64,000 bases of DNA, taken from positions 2,376,501-2,440,500 of the forward strand of contig NZ_CP027806.1 in assembly GCF_003353065.1 (NCBI RefSeq), written 5' to 3'. The stretch is from Cyclonatronum proteinivorum. GTDB lineage: Bacteria > Bacteroidota > Rhodothermia > Balneolales > Cyclonatronaceae. Every line of letters begins with the position of its first letter. Position 1 is the first letter of the stretch. A program made the translations under genes and the position numbers. Shown here piece by piece: positions 62,422-64,000 of the stretch. The notes beneath the pieces are model-generated. The model saw nothing but the letters and a program-made list of their open reading frames with translations, was not told where the DNA came from and ran no database searches.

Positions 62422-62462
62422 CATTTTGCCCTCAGCGTGCAACATTTTGCCTAAATCGTGCA
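62422..62462. repeat. Two 21-bp direct repeats, CATTTTGCC-N5-CGTGCA
   Basis: Unit 1 is CATTTTGCC (62422-62430) N5 CGTGCA (62436-62441); unit 2 is CATTTTGCC (62443-62451) N5 CGTGCA (62457-62462). Exactly two helical turns separate them. A further CGTGCA at 62405-62410 is 31 bases before the first, three turns. Such phased direct repeats fit AraC-type binding. Confidence 0.55.
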
Positions 62463-62616
62463 TTTTTCATTTTTTTGGGCTCATAAACATCCCCTCAGAG
62501 CCTGCAGGCAGCCATAACTGACAAAAAGCTTTTCGCCATCTTTCAAACAGTCCGATATTTTCCTCACAGCCCTATGCAGGGGGAGGTTCTTCCCGTCCGA
62601 TTCTCTCTATGCTGTC

Positions 62617-64000
62617 TTATTTACCGGTAATGCAATCGGACGGTTTACACCCATAATATTCCTTAAAAGCTCTGCTGAAATAGGATAGGCTGTTATAGCC
62701 GACGGCATAAGCTACCTGTGTAATGGAAGGCTCTCCTGTTTCGAGTAGTTTTTTGGCCTCTTCAAGGCGCACCCGCTTCATGATGTCCTGCGCATTTTCA
62801 GTTGTAAGCTGCATGAGTTTACGATGCAGGGTTGAGCGGCTCATGCTGAGCTGAACGGCAAGCTGCTCCACACTAAAGGCCGGGTCTGTGATATGCTCTC
62901 TGATAATTTGCTCCGTTTGGTGCAGAAACGCGGATGTTTCAGCTGAGGCTGTTTTCGGGGATTTAGTTGTAACTGCCTGTAAGCCGGGTTGCAGGCGGTC
63001 TTTTACCTTTTTTCCTGCTTGTTTTTTCAACTGCTGCTGCAACCAGTTCCGGAGTTCCCGTTGCAGGGCAAGCTGTCCTTCCACCCTTGCTTTTAGCACA
63101 GAAGGGGAAAAAGGTTTGGTGATATAATCGCTCGCTCCCGCTTCCAGTCCTTCGAGTTCGCTGCTTTCACTGCCTTTAGCGGTGATCACAATCACGGGAA
63201 TATGCCGGGTTTAGGGATATTTCCGCAACTGCCTGGTAAAGGCAAAACCATCGAGTTCGGGCATCATCACATCCGTTAGAATGATATCGGGCAGTAGGGT
63301 TCGGCTCTGCCCGAGGGCTTCGCGGCCGTTTACACACTCAGCAATCTGATAATTTATGCCCAGAATACTTCGGATAAAACTCCTGATCCCCGGGTTATCA
63401 TCCACCACCATTACCACAGGAACATTCACATCAGCATCCGGCATACGGTGTAAAGATTCCTCCTCTGCACTAAGACTGTCAAGTGCTGCTTCGGGCAAAG
63501 CCTCGTTTAGATAATCCTGCTGATCTTTATTTCCATCCTTAACAAGCTGCACGTACTCTCCTTTGATATCGGAAATCGTGCCGGGAATCAGCGCCTGCAC
63601 CCTTGTTCCCGCACCTGCCTGAGAGCTGAGCTGAAGGTCAATGCTATGCATTTCCGCGATAAACTGCACCAGGCTCAGGCCTACGCCGGTTCCCGGGCCG
63701 AAACCCATAGCTCCCGAACTACGGTAGAAACGGTTGAAGACAAAGGGGAGATCATCTTGCGCGATACCGATTCCAGTATCCTCGATAATGAGTTCTATAA
63801 CGCCCTCTGTTTCGGGGGATGGCGTGAGCTTCACGTTTACGCAGCCCTTTTTTGTGTATTTTACAGCATTCGACAGCAGGTTGGACAGCAGCAGCTCCAT
63901 CTGCCGAACATCAAAATACCCGGTCTTTTTTTCAAGTGCCGGATCAATATGAAGGCTTAACTTAAGTTTTTTCTGCGCTGCAAGCGGTTCATACCAGCCC
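62617..64000 (-). pseudogene. Hybrid two-component sensor/AraC regulator (HTCS-like), interrupted by an in-frame stop; upstream part beyond the window
   Basis: The frame is open to the right edge (preceded there by LEKKTGYFDVRQ), so the sensor part lies outside. Visible: histidine-kinase ATPase (N-box LLSNLLSNAVKYTKKG, IEDTGIGIAQ, GTGVGLSLVQF); a REC domain with VVDDNPGIRS and the acceptor Asp in LTDVMMPELDGF; and an AraC DNA-binding domain (VEQLAVQLSMSRSTLHRKL, ITQVAYAVGYNSLSYFSRAF). Inside REC the frame reads RQLRKYP, then TAA (minus strand, plus 63211-63213), then TRHIPVIVITAKG. A single G-to-T change of GAA would explain it. Either a recent nonsense mutation, a sequencing error, or read-through. 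Confidence 0.85.

Larger units (their letters stand above)
62219..62616. other. Regulatory intergenic region upstream of the adhesin gene
   Basis: No gene supported in 398 bases. It holds a 14-bp palindrome at 62271-62284, two 21-bp tandem units at 62422-62462 and a GCCTGCAGGC palindrome at 62500-62509. The HTCS-type regulator ends at its right side, so the region is the leader of the adhesin gene. Confidence 0.55.

Noticed and set aside
62500-62509. GCCTGCAGGC palindrome
   Set aside because: A 10-bp palindrome containing a common PstI-like core is not unusual enough for a separate claim.
1-64000. CRISPR arrays, transposases, tRNA or rRNA genes
   Set aside because: None seen: no regular short repeats with spacers, no DDE or recombinase motifs, and no cloverleaf-like stretches noticed.

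Overview
The window most likely comes from a member of Balneolota/Rhodothermota (Bacteroidota-related, possibly from a saline habitat). The clues are large secreted proteins ending in an 'NYPNPF...G(V/L)Y' type IX-secretion-like C-terminal domain, bacteroidete-type families (DUF4837, DUF3127), bacillithiol synthesis (bshC), an ACC-synthase-like aminotransferase, a hybrid sensor/AraC regulator, and few Shine-Dalgarno sequences. The assignment is inference from gene content; no rRNA or tRNA gene was seen.

Layout. 1-10.1 kb (mostly minus strand): partial uppP, a DUF3127 protein with an SSB-like tail, a DUF4837 lipoprotein, trpBA, a DUF971 protein (plus strand), a ppa / SDR / aminotransferase run, and bshC preceded by a bifunctional-nuclease gene. 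10.4-17.8 kb (plus): nuoABCDEFGH, half of a complex I operon, closed by a terminator. 17.9-20.2 kb: a RimB-like retropepsin, RimK-like ATP-grasp ligase and aspartoacylase-like hydrolase, suggesting amino-acid tail addition and removal. 20.2-28.8 kb: gdhA, two tandem universal stress proteins, an SDR, pdxH, pgm, a small lipoprotein and brnQ.

29-40.6 kb is a signalling island. A six-PAS protein ends in a histidine-containing DHp-like helix but has no ATPase domain. Convergent to it is a complete chemosensory operon: cheW, cheR-TPR, cheW, MCP, cheA-REC, cheB and a REC-histidine kinase. Gene content resembles the Pseudomonas Wsp system, but the diguanylate-cyclase output is replaced by a response-regulator/histidine-kinase fusion. 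No flagellar gene is present, so an alternative (non-motility) output is likely.

41-45.4 kb: a PemK/MazF-like toxin with an unusual small partner, then a TolB-propeller/amidohydrolase lipoprotein. 46.7-62.2 kb is a secreted-protein island: an ~8.4-kb gene with eleven alternating MBG domains, split in two by a -1 frameshift at a T7 run (TTTTTTT), a cysteine-free SUMF1-like protein, and a ~1740-aa mosaic adhesin with cohesin-like, dockerin-like and GLUG modules. Phased direct repeats and a 14-bp palindrome lie upstream of the adhesin. At the right edge is a hybrid two-component/AraC regulator interrupted by one in-frame TAA.
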